From: CAVOGJ01 sp963695405
Lineage (GTDB): Bacteria > Planctomycetota > Planctomycetia > Pirellulales > Pirellulaceae
Direction of reading: 5' to 3'
Length of the DNA: 64,000 nucleotides
Assembly: GCA_963695405.1 (NCBI GenBank)
Contig: CAVOGJ010000015.1
Location: 620,001 to 684,000, forward strand
Shown: positions 48,371 through 58,637 of the stretch, piece after piece
Position numbering within the stretch: position 1 is the stretch's first letter
Layout of the letters: every line of letters begins with the position of its first letter
Program-made: the position numbers and the translations under genes
Notes under the pieces: model-generated
Databases searched by the model: none
Told to the model about the DNA's origin: nothing
The model's input: only the letters and a program-made list of their open reading frames with translations

Positions 48371-50740
48371 ATGAAACTGTATCGCCATCGATTTATTGTG
48401 CTCTCCGCCTACCTGGGACTACTTGCTATTCTGTCGCCAGCCCATGGGCAGCCTCAATACGGTACGGTGTTGCCGTTCCCGCCAACGCCTACGGCCAGCG
48501 AGGCAGGTGAGACCATCCTCGACTCGACGATGGAATGGCGTGAACAACCGCAGCGGCTTGGTCCCGATGCCCCCAACGTCCTCATTGTGCTGATAGACGA
48601 CGTCGGCTTCGCTCAGAACGATACCTTTGGTGGAGAGATTCACACGCCAACCCTATCCCGACTATTGAACGAAGGAATTTGCTACAACCGATTCCACACC
48701 ACGTCCATTTGCTCCCCGACTCGGGCAGCTCTGTTGACTGGCCGCAACCATCATCGTGTCGGAAATGGCACGATTGCTGAGCGAGCATCAGACTTCGACG
48801 GCTACACGGGCGTTATCCCCAAGACTTCGGCTACCATCGCCGAAGTGCTGCATCATTACGGCTACCGGTCAGCAGCCTTCGGCAAGTGGCACAACACGCC
48901 TGCAAACCAGACGACCGCGATGGGGCCATTCGACCGCTGGCCGACCGGTCATGGATTCGATTATTTCTATGGCTTCCTGGCTGGCGAAACGTCGCAGTAC
49001 GAACCGCGGCTCTACGAAAACCTGAACCCCGTGGAGCCGCCGCACGATGAGGAGTATCACCTCACCGAGGACATGGCCGACAAGGCTATCGCTTGGCTGA
49101 AGCAACATCAGGCGTTCTCGCCCGATAAGCCGTTCTTCATGTATTGGGCTCCTGGAGCCGCCCACGGTCCGCACCATGTGTTCGCGGAGTGGGCCGACAA
49201 ATACAAAGGAAAGTTTGACGATGGTTGGGACGCCTATCGCGAGCGGGTCTTCAAGCGGCAGAAAGAATTGGGCTGGATTCCCGAAGACTCTAAGTTGACA
49301 TCTCGGCCCGACACGCTGGCCTCGTGGGATAGCATTCCTGAGTCCCAACGAGCCTTTCAGCGACGATTGATGGAAGTGTTCGCAGGATTTGTTGAGCACA
49401 CGGATGCCCAAGTCGGCAAGCTGATAGACGGACTCGAAGAGCTTCGGGTACGCGATAACACCATTGTGCTTTACATTTGGGGAGACAACGGGGCAAGTGC
49501 CGAGGGACAGCAAGGCAGTATCAGCGAGCTGCTTGCACAGAACAACATCCCAAACACGGTCGAGCAGCAGATGGAGGCACTCGACCAACTCGGTGGCCTT
49601 GAAGCGCTCGGCTCAGCGAAGACCGACAACATGTATCACGCCGGTTGGGCGTGGGCAGGTGATACGCCACTGCGTTCGACGAAGTTGGTCGCCGCACACT
49701 TCGGCGGGACACGGAATCCGCTTGTCATTTCTTGGCCAAAGGGCATCAAACCGGACGAGACGCCTCGCTCGCAGTTCCACCACGTCAACGATGTCGTGCC
49801 AACTCTCTACGATATCATCGGCATCAAGCAGCCCAAACAGGTGAACGGCTTTGAACAAGACCCCATCGACGGCGTGAGCATGGCGTACACGTTCGCCAAT
49901 GCCAACGCGAAAGGTCAGAAGAAGACGCAGTACTTCGAGAATAACGCTAGCCGAGGTATATACCACGACGGCTGGTTCGCCTGCACTTTCGGACCGTTCC
50001 TGCCGTGGGACACGCCCAGCACGGGCGAGCGGCTCAAAGCGTGGAACCCGTCGCAAGAGGTCTGGGAGCTGTACGACCTGACCGATGACTTCTCACAGGC
50101 TACTGACCTTGCAGACGAGGAACCGCAGCGGCTTGCTGAGATGAAGAAGTTGTTCCTGGCCGAGGCTAAGGCGAACAAGGCACTGCCTATCGGCGGTGGA
50201 CTTTGGACACGGTTTCATCCCGAGGACGTGATCTCCACTCCTTACAGGTCGTGGCGATTCGACGCGACCACCCGGCGCATGCCCGAGTTTACCGCTCCGG
50301 GACTTGGCAAGAAGAGCAACGTAGTCACCGTCAAAGTTGAAGTCGACGAGAATGCCTCGGGGGTACTGTACGCACTCGGTGGTGGTTCGGGTGGTCTCAC
50401 GCTCTTCATGGACCAGGGGAAGCTGGTCTACGAATACAACATGCTCCTCATCGAACGTTATCGAGCCGAAGCTGCAAAGCCGCTACCGGCAGGCGAACAC
50501 TCGATTGAGGTCATTACGACCCTGGTCCGACCCGGTGCTCCCGCCACCGTCGTCATCAACGTCGACGGTGAGGAGGTGGCTCGTACTAACGTCAAAAGGA
50601 CTGTTCCGGCTGCCTTCACCGCCAGCGAGACATTCGACGTGGGCGTTGACCTTGGCTCCCCGGTCTCACGCGATTACGCGAAGCGGAGGCCTTTTGAGTT
50701 CAATGGTGTCATCAAGGAAGTAACCGTCGCGCTAGAATGA
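48371..50740 (+). CDS. Arylsulfatase-type sulfatase 2 with C-terminal sandwich domain
   Basis: 789 aa with a signal peptide (MKLYRHRFIVLSAYLGLLAIL). NVLIVLIDDVGFAQ (metal Asp pair), CSPTRAALLTGRNHH (formylglycine Cys), GKWHNTP, WGDNGASAEG and HVNDVVPTLYDI mark the sulfatase core at residues about 70-610. The last 130 residues (VVTVKVEVDENASGVLY, HSIEVITTL, RPFEFNGVIKEVTV) look like an added beta-sandwich of the LamG or carbohydrate-binding type. It probably cuts sulfated glycans. Co-transcription with sulfatase 1 is likely. Confidence 0.92.
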   Translation: MKLYRHRFIVLSAYLGLLAILSPAHGQPQYGTVLPFPPTPTASEAGETILDSTMEWREQPQRLGPDAPNVLIVLIDDVGFAQNDTFGGEIHTPTLSRLLNEGICYNRFHTTSICSPTRAALLTGRNHHRVGNGTIAERASDFDGYTGVIPKTSATIAEVLHHYGYRSAAFGKWHNTPANQTTAMGPFDRWPTGHGFDYFYGFLAGETSQYEPRLYENLNPVEPPHDEEYHLTEDMADKAIAWLKQHQAFSPDKPFFMYWAPGAAHGPHHVFAEWADKYKGKFDDGWDAYRERVFKRQKELGWIPEDSKLTSRPDTLASWDSIPESQRAFQRRLMEVFAGFVEHTDAQVGKLIDGLEELRVRDNTIVLYIWGDNGASAEGQQGSISELLAQNNIPNTVEQQMEALDQLGGLEALGSAKTDNMYHAGWAWAGDTPLRSTKLVAAHFGGTRNPLVISWPKGIKPDETPRSQFHHVNDVVPTLYDIIGIKQPKQVNGFEQDPIDGVSMAYTFANANAKGQKKTQYFENNASRGIYHDGWFACTFGPFLPWDTPSTGERLKAWNPSQEVWELYDLTDDFSQATDLADEEPQRLAEMKKLFLAEAKANKALPIGGGLWTRFHPEDVISTPYRSWRFDATTRRMPEFTAPGLGKKSNVVTVKVEVDENASGVLYALGGGSGGLTLFMDQGKLVYEYNMLLIERYRAEAAKPLPAGEHSIEVITTLVRPGAPATVVINVDGEEVARTNVKRTVPAAFTASETFDVGVDLGSPVSRDYAKRRPFEFNGVIKEVTVALE

Positions 50741-51147
50741 CCCGTAGGCAATCAATCGTGCGTTACGGACACCCGAAGGTTCCCTGCGGCGGTCTGACCA
50801 CCGCCCGCATTTCGTTGGTTTGCCAAGTCACCGCGGATGCATCATCCGACCGCTGGAAGAGATTGTCCTAGGGCGCAGCGGTGTCATTTCTCAAAATAGA
50901 CCGCTGCATGTTGGCCGCCCGGCTGTCAGGGATCGGGTTCCACGTCGCCCTGCGGCGATGCAACCGAATGCCGAAACGATTGCCGAGTTAGTAGAACAGA
51001 GCCGCTTGGCCGCGACGCCCCTCGTGACACCGCTAGGCAAGGCCCGCGGGCTGCTGTTGAGGTGTTTGGGCGTTGGCTTCGTGCTGGGCTGGAAATTGAA
51101 GCCTTGGTAGAGAGTGCCGTTTAACGCGCGACAACGCGGATGAACCT
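50741..51147. other. Intergenic, no gene seen
   Basis: 407 bp between sulfatase 2 and the transporter remnant. A plus frame at 50820-51110 has no recognisable motif and is probably not coding. Confidence 0.45.
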
Positions 51148-52142
51148 ATGATAGGCTCAAACAAAACCAGCCAACCATCGTGGATGTTGACGCTCGCGTC
51201 GATCGCCGTGGTGATTGCGGCGCTGTACTTAGCCAAAGCGGTGCTGGTTCCCTTGACGCTGGCGGTGCTGTTGAGCTTCTTGCTGAGCCCGGTGTGCGAC
51301 TGGCTGGAGCGTTGGGGTTGGGGCGGATGCCGGCCGTGTTGATGACGGCCATCCTAGGCTTCACCCTGCTGGGCATTGTGGCCTGGACGGCAACCGCCTG
51401 CTAGGAGGAGATAGCGAAGAGGCTGCCGCATTGTTCGATGGTTATGTCGAACACCAGCCGCTCGTCGAAGTCTACGACACGGTGCTGATACCGGCATTGG
51501 CGTTGGCCGAGACGCATTGGCAACTCGGCGAAATCAATGAGAGCAAGCACAACTTCATCATGGAAAGCCTGAAGGAGATGATTCTCGTCCAAGGCGAGCG
51601 TCAGCAGGAATTGTTGGCCAAGCCGGATACCGCAGACTCGCCAGTGGCAGACGGAGATTCCCTGCGAGTTGACGAGATCAACTCGTCACGTCTTTCGATT
51701 CTCTGCTTGCCTGCTAGCGAGCCAGGCGTATGAAATCGCCGCCATGATGCTCGCGCAGGTCTTGGAGACGGGCGGCTGCCGTGCGAAGGCCATCTCGGTT
51801 ACGGCATTGGCTGGCGAGCTGCTTGATCTTTCCAATCACAGCCCTGCCGCCGACGTGGTTTGCATTTCCGCCACGCCTCCCGCCGCCGTCATGCATGCTC
51901 GTTACCTCAGCAAACGACTCTTTGGTCGGCTTCCGATAGCTAAACTGATCGTGGGATTATGGGACGCACAAGGCGACTTGAATAAGGCAACAGATCGCAT
52001 CGGTTGTGACGCGATCGTTGTTCCGACGTTGGCGGCCGCTCAAGAAAAGATTGGCAGACTGATTCAACCGAGCGTGCCGAAGCCGCACGCGCAGACACCG
52101 TCGCAACACGGGCCCCGCGTCATTGCGGCGAGGCACCGATGA
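51148..52142 (+). pseudogene. AI-2E-type transporter with B12-domain-like tail, internally deleted and frameshifted
   Basis: The 5' part (from ATG 51148, MLTLASIAVVIAALYLAKAVL and LLSFLLSPVCDWLERWGWG) is the start of an AI-2E/PerM-family membrane transporter. It runs out of frame after about 64 residues and the middle membrane segments are missing. The frame starting RLLGGDSEEAAALFDGYVE then gives the C-terminal part (LVEVYDTVLIPALALAETHW, NFIMESLKEM). A further shift near 51725 leads into EIAAMMLAQVLETGG and ADVVCISATPPAAVMHARYLSKR, a B12-binding-like tail. The intact form would be about 600 aa. Likely decayed. Confidence 0.7.
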
Positions 52143-52197
52143 AGCGACGCATCACATTGCGCTGGTCGCTCAGACCCTTTGTGACAGGAGAAATGAA

Positions 52198-52359
52198 ATG
52201 TTAGGCACAATCTTGATCGTGATCTTGATTCTGATGCTGCTGGGTGCGATCCCCGTGTGGCCTCATAGCAGAAGCTGGGGTTTTGCCCCGAGCGGCGGGC
52301 TCGGATTGATCGTGATCATCCTGGTCATCTTGCTGCTGTTGGGGCGTCTTCCATTCTGA
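52198..52359 (+). CDS. DUF3309 family small membrane protein
   Basis: 53 aa from ATG 52198. MLGTILIVILILMLLGAIP then WPHSRSWGFAPSGGLGL and a second hydrophobic helix ending in LLLLGRLPF match the DUF3309 family, a short two-helix membrane protein. Stress-linked genomic contexts have been noted but the function is unknown. It is followed 13 bp later by the DUF2294 gene. Confidence 0.85.
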   Translation: MLGTILIVILILMLLGAIPVWPHSRSWGFAPSGGLGLIVIILVILLLLGRLPF

Positions 52360-52372
52360 TGAAGGAAGGAAC

Positions 52373-52838
52373 GTGAACGACACTCATTCGCATCTCACGC
52401 AAGAACTCGCGAAGATGGCTGAGCTCGTTGCAACGGCAGAGGACAGGGCGCGCGCCCAAAGCGGTGACTGCGGTCCTCAGCGAGGACGCGCTGGTCGTGA
52501 CTTTGTACGATGCCTTAACGCCGGCCGAGAAGGCGCTGGCCGGCACTCCGCAAGGCGCCGCGCAGGTGCAGGAGTTTCATCGCCAGCTGTTTTCCAGCGA
52601 CTACGAGTCGATGCGACAGGAGATCAAGAGAATCACCGGCAGGGACGTGCGCGAAGCGACGGCGGAAATCCAAACAACAACGGGCGCCGTCATTCATGCA
52701 TTCACGACCGGTGCCATGGCTCAAATGTTTCTGCTAACCCCGGAAGTGGCCGCATACACAGGCACTAGCCGCGACATCGCCGAGCGCGCGGATGACGACG
52801 GATTCCGTTCGTTGCCCGAACTTGATGCTTCAGGATGA
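52373..52838 (+). CDS. DUF2294 family protein, frameshifted
   Basis: The frame from ATG 52373 (THSHLTQELAKMAELVATA) ends as random sequence. The next frame carries QRQRTGRAPKAVTAVLSEDALVVTLYDAL, then GAAQVQEFHRQLF, RQEIKRITGRDVREATAE and TTTGAVIHAFTTG, typical of DUF2294. A shift near 52435 joins them, giving about 150 aa. Function unknown. The stop overlaps the next ATG. Confidence 0.72.
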
Positions 52839-53128
52839 CTCAAGAACCTATGCATAACTTGAACGATGACATACATCCCCATACTCAAAATGAGTCTGGC
52901 GACAACCGATGTGGAACGATCGGGCACTTTCCAACGCAAACAGTCATTGCGGAAGCCGGTATCGAGTCACTGCTCAGCAAGCCCGTAGATCAGGATGTCG
53001 TAGAGACAATGCTGATACTGGAATGCGTACGCGTAAAGCGGCGGCGGGTTCGGGAAGCGGTCAACAAGCTTAACCGTCTAACGGCGACGGAGCATCAACC
53101 TATCTACATTCGGAGTAAACCATGGTGA
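52835..53128 (+). CDS. Hypothetical protein
   Basis: 97 aa beginning at an ATG that overlaps the DUF2294 stop (ATGA), suggesting translational coupling. Hydrophilic, with a C-terminal basic helix-like stretch (ECVRVKRRRVREAVNKLNRL). No known family. It could be a real small protein or part of a decaying island. Confidence 0.4.
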   Translation: MTQEPMHNLNDDIHPHTQNESGDNRCGTIGHFPTQTVIAEAGIESLLSKPVDQDVVETMLILECVRVKRRRVREAVNKLNRLTATEHQPIYIRSKPW

Positions 53129-53136
53129 CGAGAAAT

Positions 53137-53385
53137 ATGAACAACGTGAAGTGAGTTGCCATTGCCGTAATCGGCTTGGTGGCTCTGATCGTCGTCTTGC
53201 AGAACACGCAAGCCGTCGAAACGAAATTACTGTTTCTTACGGTGACGATGCCGAACGCTGCCCTGTTGTTCGGAACGTTGATCATTGGTTTCGCGATTGG
53301 TGTCCTAGCCACGGGTCACATTGTGTCTATTAAGAAGCGAACCGCGGGTACTGCGCGTGATGAACAGCCGAAAGCCGCGGCTTGA
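53137..53385 (+). pseudogene. LapA-family membrane protein with in-frame TGA
   Basis: ATG 53137 begins MNNVK, then TGA at 53152-53154, then VAIAVIGLVALIVVLQNTQ and a second helix LLFGTLIIGFAIGVLATG. Related LapA/DUF1049 proteins read NVKW-type at this point, so the TGA probably replaces Trp TGG. A GTG at 53176 could start a shorter form but would drop half of the first membrane helix. The intact form is about 82 aa with two membrane helices. Function unknown. Confidence 0.6.
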
Positions 53386-53488
53386 GGCCTGGCAAAGTGA
53401 AGCGGTGTGGATTTCACACGGCTTCAAGCTATCTATCTCGGCCGGTGGACGCCGAGCGCGAACCAGCGAGCAAAGAGATTCGAGGCGC

Positions 53489-53632
53489 TGGGCGCAGACA
53501 CTTCGAAACTTAGTCGTAATACCGGACCGCCCAAATCGCTACGAACCGAAAGTTAAGAAGCGGCGGCCAAAGCAATACAAACTAATGAACACACCAAGGC
53601 AACAACTGAAGCAAGTGCTTTCCGCTCAGTGA
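53489..53632 (+). pseudogene. Transposase C-terminal remnant (IS4-type)
   Basis: The plus frame ending at 53632 reads LVVIPDRPNRYEPKVKKRRP then KQYKLMNTPRQQL, which resembles the tail of IS4-family transposases. The rest of the transposase is gone. The remnant lies just after the LapA gene and may mark an insertion involved in the decay of this island. Confidence 0.5.
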
Positions 53633-53719
53633 CTTACGAAGTTGTTAATGCCATTCGGACCTGTCCCCGTTTCCTCCCCGCAACGTTTGCTCCCCTTTAC
53701 CGACCAACGTCGGGCCTTC

Positions 53720-55451
53720 CTACGGCACCAGGATCCGCTCGGCAGCGGCGCTGGTCGTCACTCCCTCGACCAAGGTGGCGTTATCCGGACCATCGACCTG
53801 ATTCGTTTCATAGTACGTGTCCGGCTCGTACGTCCATCCACTCTCCAGCCGTTGCTCTTCGCGACACAACGCGCGATAGAGGCGGCGGCCAAGGATCGGC
53901 GCGGCCCGCCGAGCTCGCGCCGAACTCGTCATAAAACTCGGCGAGAATTTCAGAGATCAACTGAAAGCGGTGCGGGTCGTCGCGGTAACGCTCAGCCGCC
54001 GCCCAGAGGACTCCCGCATACCGTTCCGGTAGATTGGCGGCTTCGTGAGCAAAGCGCGCTCGGATCCGCGGGTCGGAATGGTTCTTGTGGCGTTGCCAAC
54101 CACGTAGCGTGGTGCGCACGATCCGCACGACGCTCGGGCCGTTCACGGCGAAATCCCGCTCGAAAGCACGCAAGAGAAACTCGCCTTCCTGACCGTCTTT
54201 GATGTGTGGGTGCCGATAGTTGAACATTGCCTGTCCATGGATGTCCGGCACCGCGACCTCCGTAAAATTCTTCATCGCCGCTTTGGCCTCCAGTTCGGCG
54301 TACAAGGGGGTGCCAGGGATCGGCGTATAAAGCATGAACTGGTGGAAATCGCTGTCGTGGCTGACGGCGTGCTCAATCACTTCGTCGATGTTTTCCGGCG
54401 TGTGCTCTTCCAAACCGATAATGCTCGATCCCAGTACACGGATGCCGTGAGACTGGAGATTGTGGACGAGTTCCACCGAGTCAGTACCTGCGAGCTTGGT
54501 GTACCGCGAGTTCTTGCCTTCCAGCCCGATCCAGACCCAGGAGACTCCGAGGGCCACGAGCTGTTCCATCGTATACTGTCTGAGGATGTTCGCGGAACTG
54601 AAGAGGAACAGCGACCATGGCTTGTCGTGCGCTTCCATCAGTTCCAAGAGCCCGAGCGCCCGTTGCTTGTCCACCAGAAAGTTTTCGTCCATCACGAAGA
54701 ACGAATGGACCTGCAGGTTGGATTCCAGCGCGGTCATGATTTCAAACATCTCTTGACCGGTGTCGTAAAACTTGACGAACTTTCCTTTCCCGCCGAACAT
54801 CGCCGATGTCGAACAAAAGTTGCAGCCCATCGGGCAGCCCACGGACGGAATCAGCGTCGCGAAATGATCTCCAGGATGATTGTGCAGATTGACACCCATG
54901 ATTCGGGTACCAATGTTTCCCAAAACCTGCGGATGCCGGATGGGTTGATCCTCGTCGTCGCCAAGATATCGCCGCATCCAGCGCACGCCATCACCCCGCA
55001 CGACGTAGTCCATGTCGGCCCATTTTTTCAACTCGGGAGTGTTGGCGATGTGGCCGCCCACGATAATCTTCGCCTGCGGTTGATGCTTACGGATCAGCCG
55101 GCACATGCGGCGTACTTTGAGTAGATTTGGCATGATGGAACTGATGCCGATCACGTCATATTCTTGCGTCTTGAGTTCCTCAAGAAAACGTTCCTGAGAT
55201 GGGTAGTCGAGCAAGGTGCAGGGAGCCTTGATGTTGATCTGAATCAACATCAGGCCCCAGGAGCGATTGAAGGTTCGCAGGGAGAATGCCTTTTGCACCC
55301 GCGTCACTTGATTGTGAAACAACTCCATCGGGTTGATCAGGCGGCTGCCGTAAGGATCATCCTGCGCGTACGGACCAAAGACGCTGACCAGCAAGACTCG
55401 GGCATTCGAGCCGAGTGGATGGACGTCATGATCCTGGGTAGGAGTATGCAT
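53720..55451 (-). CDS. B12-binding radical SAM protein, frameshifted near the C-terminus
   Basis: About 575 aa. Residues about 15-160 are a B12-binding-like domain (DVIGISSIMPNLLKVRRM, KIIVGGHIANT). The radical SAM cluster motif is CPMGCNFCST. The next frame provides the probable true C-terminus from about 53915 down (AAPILGRRLYRALCREEQRL, TYEPDTYYETNQ), while the written frame runs to 53808 with unlike sequence. The SAM radical and B12 domains together suggest methyl or alkyl transfer to an unactivated carbon. Substrate unknown. It stands alone. Confidence 0.8.
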
Positions 55452-56214
55452 TCCGTTCTCCTTGTTACTGAAGCGTCGCTCACAATTCGCGTCGATCGGG
55501 CAGCGTGCTGGGACGGATCGGCGCTGTGAGACGACGCCTTTTCTGATGCCATTGCTGCGACGGCTGGTTCGCGCTCCTGTGACGTGGTACCAAGCACATG
55601 ACGGTCATGACGACGCATGTGGCGAATCGTTCCAAACACGTCGTCATGTGTGAGCGACAACCTCGGGTGTTAGCCAAGGTTGGAGGTCTTAAACATACCG
55701 TTCAGTCTATCGCAGCAAATCGAGTTGTTAAAGATCATGTATCGGCAGGTCGTTGTGGACTTGTGCGACGGACTTCCGAGATTCGGATCGCTGGAGGTAG
55801 TGTGCGGAATCGCCCACTCGTGGGGCCGCGGCCGACTCAAGGCACCGTCGATCCTTGCTGCCCCGGCACACCGCGGAGAGCACCGCGTGGACGGAGCAGA
55901 TGGTCAGCATCTCTTGTGCCGCACGGCGGCTGCGGACTGGCCCGCAAGCTCCTATCTTCGGACGCCCGACTCGATTGATAGCAGATAAACTCGGGTATTC
56001 CCGAGGAGCATTGGCTCGACATGCAGCCCAGGCAAAGGCCCTGTCAGCTTGGAAGTCCGGGCCTCCACTGGCAACAACGCCTGATCGCGTAGAACTTCGG
56101 AGGATCCCGCGCTTGCTGAATCCAAATGCTGCGTCGCTACCGACTCTGTCACCACCGAGTCTCGACCGATCTCCGCCCAAGTCCTCGGTCATGATCTGCC
56201 GCGGATAAAATCCC
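55452..56214. other. No confident gene
   Basis: About 760 bp. The minus frame of the sigma factor stays open to 55728, but its composition there is unlike the family and it is probably a read-through after a second shift. Overlapping plus frames are not convincing either. Confidence 0.4.
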
Positions 56215-56880
56215 CGACGGACCCGATCAGATGGGCGCGGCCCTTTGTCTTCTTCGTCGAGGATCGATTGCAGATATTCGCGTGCTTCAGCCAGCATTCG
56301 CTCCGTCGAACGTTTCGAGCGTCCCAGGATCTCCTGCAATCCGCGCCACCTCGAAGTTTTCGATGCGAAGCCGCACCACCTTGCTATGTTGCTCCGGCAG
56401 TTGGGCCAAGAGATCGTCGAGCAGGACTTGTACGAAGGGACCAGGCTGCAAGTCTTCAAGATCGCGAACGAGCTCGTCCGCTCCCGCGGGCCTGGTCACC
56501 GATTCTGTCCGTCGGACATCGCGAATCTGGGCCCGCTGAAAATTCTCTTCCGCGCGGATCCGATTGAGCGCAATGGTGAAAAGGAGCGACCACAATTCGG
56601 CGCCGCGGGGAACCGCGCAGGTGCCGTCGTGCAGCGTCTGGAAAAAACGGCGGAAGACCGACTGCACGATTTCATCCGCATCGACGCGTCCACGAATCTG
56701 ATCGGACAGCTTTCCGCGTGCCAGTCCCTGGAGCCGGGTGGCGTAACGCAGAAACAACTCCGTCGCCGCCGCTTCGTCGCCTTGGCGGTAGTAGTAGACG
56801 AGCGATCCATCCGAGCGGGCGGCACCGCAGTCGGGGGGGACTCCTTCGTTCGTGTCACGGGGCTGGGCGGCGTCGTCCAT
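56215..56880 (-). CDS. ECF-type sigma factor, frameshifted near the end
   Basis: From ATG 56880. Region 2 is at about residues 40-110 (LFLRYATRLQGLARGKLS, RVDADEIVQSVFRRFF, LLFTIALNRIRAEE). Region 4 is split: LPEQHSKVVRLRIENFEVARIAG in one frame and ILGRSKRSTERMLAEAREYL in the next, joined by a shift near 56335. ECF factors redirect RNA polymerase to target promoters. The exact C-terminal end is undetermined. Such sigma factors often pair with Ser/Thr kinases in planctomycetes; one is 1.8 kb away on the other strand. Confidence 0.8.
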
Positions 56881-57358
56881 CGTCGTCTTTGGGCTGTTGG
56901 CGAGTTCGTGGTGCAATCCACCGGACCGGTCACGGCAACCGTGGGCGGGTGCTTTGCGACAGCTTGTTTTTCGGGTGGGCCGGGGTTCCCCTGGAACCCG
57001 GTTGCCGCTGCAGAAACTGGCCACCCATGCGTTCCGGCAGATTGCTCGGCTAGGGCGCAAAATGCCTGATTCAGTCTAGCACGCCTTGCGAGAAAGCCCA
57101 TCAGGAAACCGCAGGCGGCCCGAGCCGGGGGCCGAAGCGGTCGGTCAAGTTCCTGAAGTGCGGCAACCGTGAAAACTTTCCAGTTTTCTTGGCGGATGCC
57201 AGGCGTCCTTGGAATACCCCCTATTAGGTGCGTTCCGACGATCTGCCATGCAGCTTTTCGGGACCCCGAAACGTAGCGAGTTACGGAGCATTTCGCTTCG
57301 ACTCGATGACCCATTTCGTCTGTAAAAGACACAAGACTTAGTCCAAGGAATTCCAACA
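56881..57358. other. Intergenic between the sigma factor and LERFED gene
   Basis: 478 bp of divergent intergenic DNA. Promoters of both genes are expected here; frames present are antisense or read-through and no elements could be assigned. Confidence 0.45.
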
Positions 57359-58285
57359 ATGAAGTCCCGATCCATGCGTCGCCTGAGTCTGGAGCGATTC
57401 GAAGACCGCACGATGATGGCAGGCGATGTCTCCGTCGTCCTCGAAGGTTCTCTGCTAGATATCCGAGCCGATGATGCCGCCAACCAAGTCAACGTGGTTG
57501 AGAGGGCCAATGGAGACGTGGTGATTTCCGGCCTGACAGGAACGACCATTAATGGACTACCGTCGTTGACACTCAGGAATCCTGACATCTCGGCGTTGGA
57601 TGTTCGGATGAACGGTGGCAACGACACGCTCACCATCCGGAACCTCACCGTGGGGACCGACATGAATATCGACATGGGGGCGGGCAATGACAACGCGCGG
57701 ATCTTCGCGGCGAATGTCGGCGTGAATGCCTCGATCCGCGGCGAGATGGGGACCGATCGGGCCCTGGTTGCTGACAGCCAGTTCGGCGACGATTTGTATA
57801 TCGAACAAGGGATCGGAGCCGCGACGAGCCAAGTCCGAAACTCGACCATCGGCAAAAGTCTCACGATCATTTCGGATGATGCTGCGGATTCCGTCCGTGC
57901 CACAGATCTGACGATCGGAGAGGACCTGAACATCGAAACGAAAAATGGCAATGACACGGTCTTGATCAATCGCGTGAGCATGAATGCTCTCAAGGTGGCG
58001 ACTGACGACGGGAATGACATCGTGACCGCAAGCAATCTACAAAGCCGCAATGACATGGAATTCACGACCGGCGTTGGGAACGATCGCGTCATGCTGACCA
58101 ACGTGAATTCCAACAAGTCGCTCAAGGTGACTACCGATAACGGCGACGATTTCGTTCGCGTTGTGAACGTGTATGCGGCGATCGATGCCGTCTTCGAAGG
58201 TGGGGACGGCTTCGACACCTTTGACGATCGCGGTGTTTCCGGCGGCGAAAAGTTGAAAATCAAGGACTTTGAACGTTTCGTCTAG
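57359..58285 (+). CDS. LERFED-type secreted repeat protein
   Basis: 308 aa. It starts with the planctomycete export motif (SMRRLSLERFEDRTMMAGD), then about 12 repeat units of strand-like sequence with Asn/Asp turns (NGGNDTLTIRNLTVGTDMNI, GAGNDNARIFAANVGVNASI, NGNDTVLINRVSMNALKV, DNGDDFVRVVNVYAAIDAV). This suggests a beta-helix or solenoid with Ca-binding-like turns. Probably a secreted surface or adhesin protein. It ends before an inverted-repeat pair listed separately. Confidence 0.78.
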   Translation: MKSRSMRRLSLERFEDRTMMAGDVSVVLEGSLLDIRADDAANQVNVVERANGDVVISGLTGTTINGLPSLTLRNPDISALDVRMNGGNDTLTIRNLTVGTDMNIDMGAGNDNARIFAANVGVNASIRGEMGTDRALVADSQFGDDLYIEQGIGAATSQVRNSTIGKSLTIISDDAADSVRATDLTIGEDLNIETKNGNDTVLINRVSMNALKVATDDGNDIVTASNLQSRNDMEFTTGVGNDRVMLTNVNSNKSLKVTTDNGDDFVRVVNVYAAIDAVFEGGDGFDTFDDRGVSGGEKLKIKDFERFV

Positions 58286-58637
58286 TTCGGGCCGGCCGCG
58301 AGAATCTACTGCTTTGTGCTAGGCAAAACGAGGGATGGATGTTCGTGTACAGGCTTCCAGCCTGCCACGAACATCCCGTTGAAAAAAGAGACAGGCTGGA
58401 AGCCGACCCCACGTTTGAGCATTGACAGAGCCACATGGCTCTGTCAAAGGTTGATTGACCGACTCGCCGTGATGCGCTCAGCGGGCAGCTACCACCTCAA
58501 GAATCGGCCTCCACCGAGACCGAACTCGGTAAAGTTGCCGCACGCAGCGCGATGAATTACACTATAACGTCCTTGGTCCGTAAGGCACCGGCTCGACACT
58601 CGCTGCACGCTCACCATCTTCGTGAAAACGACCCAAG
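58286..58637. other. Intergenic with hairpins
   Basis: 352 bp between the LERFED gene and the kinase. It contains the inverted repeat AGGCTTCCAGCCTG/CAGGCTGGAAGCC (about 58349 and 58392) and the perfect hairpin at 58422-58447 listed separately. Confidence 0.55.
58422..58447 (+). terminator. Perfect 11-bp hairpin
   Basis: TTGACAGAGCC-ACAT-GGCTCTGTCAA forms a perfect 11-bp stem with a 4-nt loop. It lies 137 bp after the LERFED stop. A T run does not follow, so it may be a transcription-end hairpin, an RNA structure, or a repeat rather than a strong terminator. Confidence 0.45.

Noticed and set aside
50820..51110. 96-residue plus frame before the transporter remnant
   Set aside because: No motif or start context; likely spacer DNA.
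44852..53154. Genome-wide reassignment of TGA to Trp
   Set aside because: Many intact genes here end in TGA and use TGG for Trp, so two cases do not support a changed code.
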